In this document: in pieces, positions 6,216 to 7,269 of the stretch
Numbering within the stretch: the stretch's first letter is position 1
How the letters are laid out: the number at the start of each line of letters is the position of its first letter
DNA from: an uncultured Fidelibacterota bacterium
GTDB taxonomy: Bacteria; Fidelibacterota; Marinisomatia; Marinisomatales; UBA1611
Reading direction: 5' to 3'
Length of the DNA stretch: 7,269 bases
Assembly (NCBI GenBank): GCA_937893835.1
Contig: CALCSS010000067.1
Span: 1-7,269 of the forward strand
Notes under the pieces: model-generated
Databases searched by the model: none
What the model was told of the DNA's origin: nothing
Seen by the model: only the letters and a program-made list of their open reading frames with translations
Translations under genes and position numbers: made by a program

Positions 6216-7269
6216 TTAAGGACATTCGGCCGGTGACCTCACAAGAAGAATATCCAAAGGGTCACTGGTCGTGATCTCTGGGATGAGGAGTGTGGCTGAT
6301 AGGCTTGATGTGAAATCATCATAGGAGCAGATATTCGGGTTCTGTGTATCATCAATATTTGCTAGTACACATAGATTCTCGACAAATTCAACAATTATCC
6401 TCGCGTAACCATCTTCATCTGTGCGTACCACTGGCTCACAGTTGATCATTGAATAGCCGTCCCAAACACCATTTCCCTCACCCTGGTCAAAAGTACCCTC
6501 AATACCATCATATCCAAAATCGTCAAATGGCTCGGAAATTTCTGATGTATCGATCAATCCATCACCATCAAGGTCAAATGCATCATGATGTTGGTTGAAG
6601 GTTCCCATGTCCAAGGTTGACGGATCATCATCAGCACCATAGTCTCGCCAGGAAAAACAGCCATCTTCTATGCCCGCTATCCCTTCAGCATCCGTGTATG
6701 CCTCAATGCCAAGTTCCAACCATTGGTTGACGCCCGTTCCACCAAAGGCAACAGGTGCATCTACGACAGGATTACCATAATAATCAATTACAAGTGCAGC
6801 GACCTCTATCTGCGCCGGGCTTCCTTGAAGACTGAAATCATGATAGGTAGCCGCAGCCAACATTGAGACCTGTCCAGGTAGGAAGAAGAGTGTCGCATCC
6901 CCTTCATCTTCATTTATGTAGGATGCCACAGAGTCACCGTTTGTACCAAAAGTCAGTGCACGGACCTGACCTATGTCGCCGATCGCATCAGTAGAATAGA
7001 CAATGCTTGACCTTGCAACTCCTGGAGTTGCTGTACTGCTCAATACTCCTTCATTGTTGGTATAGCTCACACCTTCGACAAAGGCATCGATCAGGGTATC
7101 AGGGGGAAGTGGGTTGATGTTCCAATACACATAGGTTGAATCCTCGACCGGATTATACCATCTGTCATAGACGATCGCCGCACACTCTGTCTGGTAGAAA
7201 CCACCACCTATTGCCTCGGTACTATTTGGGTCATATTCGGCCTCAATGTAATAGGGTGCTCCAGAGGCA
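6216..7269 (-). CDS. Large surface/exported Ig-like repeat protein, C-terminal part
   Basis: The frame is open from the right edge to TAA at 6216, leaving 350 visible residues without an N-terminus. A GTG at 7130 falls inside a continuing domain and is not the start. Two invasin/Big_1-like Ig domains are visible. The first has AAIVYDRWYNPVEDSTYVYW at 30-49 and an NNEGV...GVARSSIVYST stretch about 30 residues on. The second has AALVIDYYGNPVVDAPVAF at 157-175. Their NPV motifs are 127 residues apart, so these are tandem repeats. The second domain is interrupted by an acidic Asp/Gly-rich segment (about 202-281) before TDEDGYARIIVEF resumes the fold. The protein ends ILLVRSPAECP with no membrane anchor, sorting domain or LPXTG. 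Cysteines at 29, 204, 277, 300, 313 and 349 (visible numbering) could form disulfides outside the cytoplasm. It is likely an adhesin or structural surface protein; its role is inferred from domains only. Confidence 0.78.
   Translation of the reverse strand, partial: ASGAPYYIEAEYDPNSTEAIGGGFYQTECAAIVYDRWYNPVEDSTYVYWNINPLPPDTLIDAFVEGVSYTNNEGVLSSTATPGVARSSIVYSTDAIGDIGQVRALTFGTNGDSVASYINEDEGDATLFFLPGQVSMLAAATYHDFSLQGSPAQIEVAALVIDYYGNPVVDAPVAFGGTGVNQWLELGIEAYTDAEGIAGIEDGCFSWRDYGADDDPSTLDMGTFNQHHDAFDLDGDGLIDTSEISEPFDDFGYDGIEGTFDQGEGNGVWDGYSMINCEPVVRTDEDGYARIIVEFVENLCVLANIDDTQNPNICSYDDFTSSLSATLLIPEITTSDPLDILLVRSPAECP
6540..6575 (-). other. EF-hand/dockerin-like calcium-binding loop in the Ig-like protein
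   Basis: The twelve residues DLDGDGLIDTSE have Asp at loop positions 1, 3, 5 and 9 and Glu at 12, the standard ligands of an EF-hand loop. No flanking EF-type helices are evident and only one loop matches fully. A structural calcium site in an extracellular protein is therefore likelier than a signalling EF-hand or a complete dockerin, which has two loops. Confidence 0.6.

Noticed and set aside
7128..7130. GTG as the start of the Ig-like protein
   Set aside because: The same frame stays open to the window edge and upstream residues complete an Ig-domain strand motif, so this is an internal Val codon.

Overview
The window is a compact block of five genes, all on the minus strand and read from the right edge to the left edge, with gaps of at most 33 bases. 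No tRNA, rRNA, mobile element, CRISPR array or long non-coding stretch is visible. Base composition looks moderately AT-rich by eye (not counted). The mix of a gingipain-type (C25) protein, Ig-like surface proteins with acidic Asp/Gly-rich calcium-type segments, and type II secretion/type IV pilus parts suggests a Gram-negative bacterium of the FCB group. A marine Neomarinimicrobiota (SAR406)-type genome is my best guess from protein style. No marker gene here settles it.

In transcription order the genes are: (1) 7269-6216, the C-terminal 350 residues of a large repeat protein with at least two invasin-like Ig domains, the last carrying an acidic insert with an EF-hand-like loop; (2) 6182-4461, a complete GspE/PilB-type assembly ATPase; (3) 4461-3214, a GspF/PilC-type inner-membrane platform protein; (4) 3212-2568, a short A24-type prepilin peptidase without the usual cysteine domain; (5) 2559-1, the N-terminal 853 residues of a C25 (gingipain-like) protein with signal peptide, propeptide, caspase-fold domain and Ig/CARDB-like domains, running off the left edge.

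Genes 2 to 4 form the core of a machine that processes and assembles pilin-like subunits: the peptidase trims prepilins, and the ATPase drives assembly through the platform protein. The secretin, pilins and alignment proteins are not in the window. The flanking genes encode large, probably exported proteins. The tight spacing (1-base stop/start overlap, 1-base gap, 8-base gap) implies one transcript and suggests, without proving, that the outer proteins are secreted by or displayed with the machine.

The most notable points are the C25 protein, which keeps the nucleophile-position Cys but has Tyr-Tyr where the catalytic His is expected; the minimal prepilin peptidase; and the coupling of a C25 protein to a T2SS/T4P assembly module rather than to recognisable type IX secretion genes.
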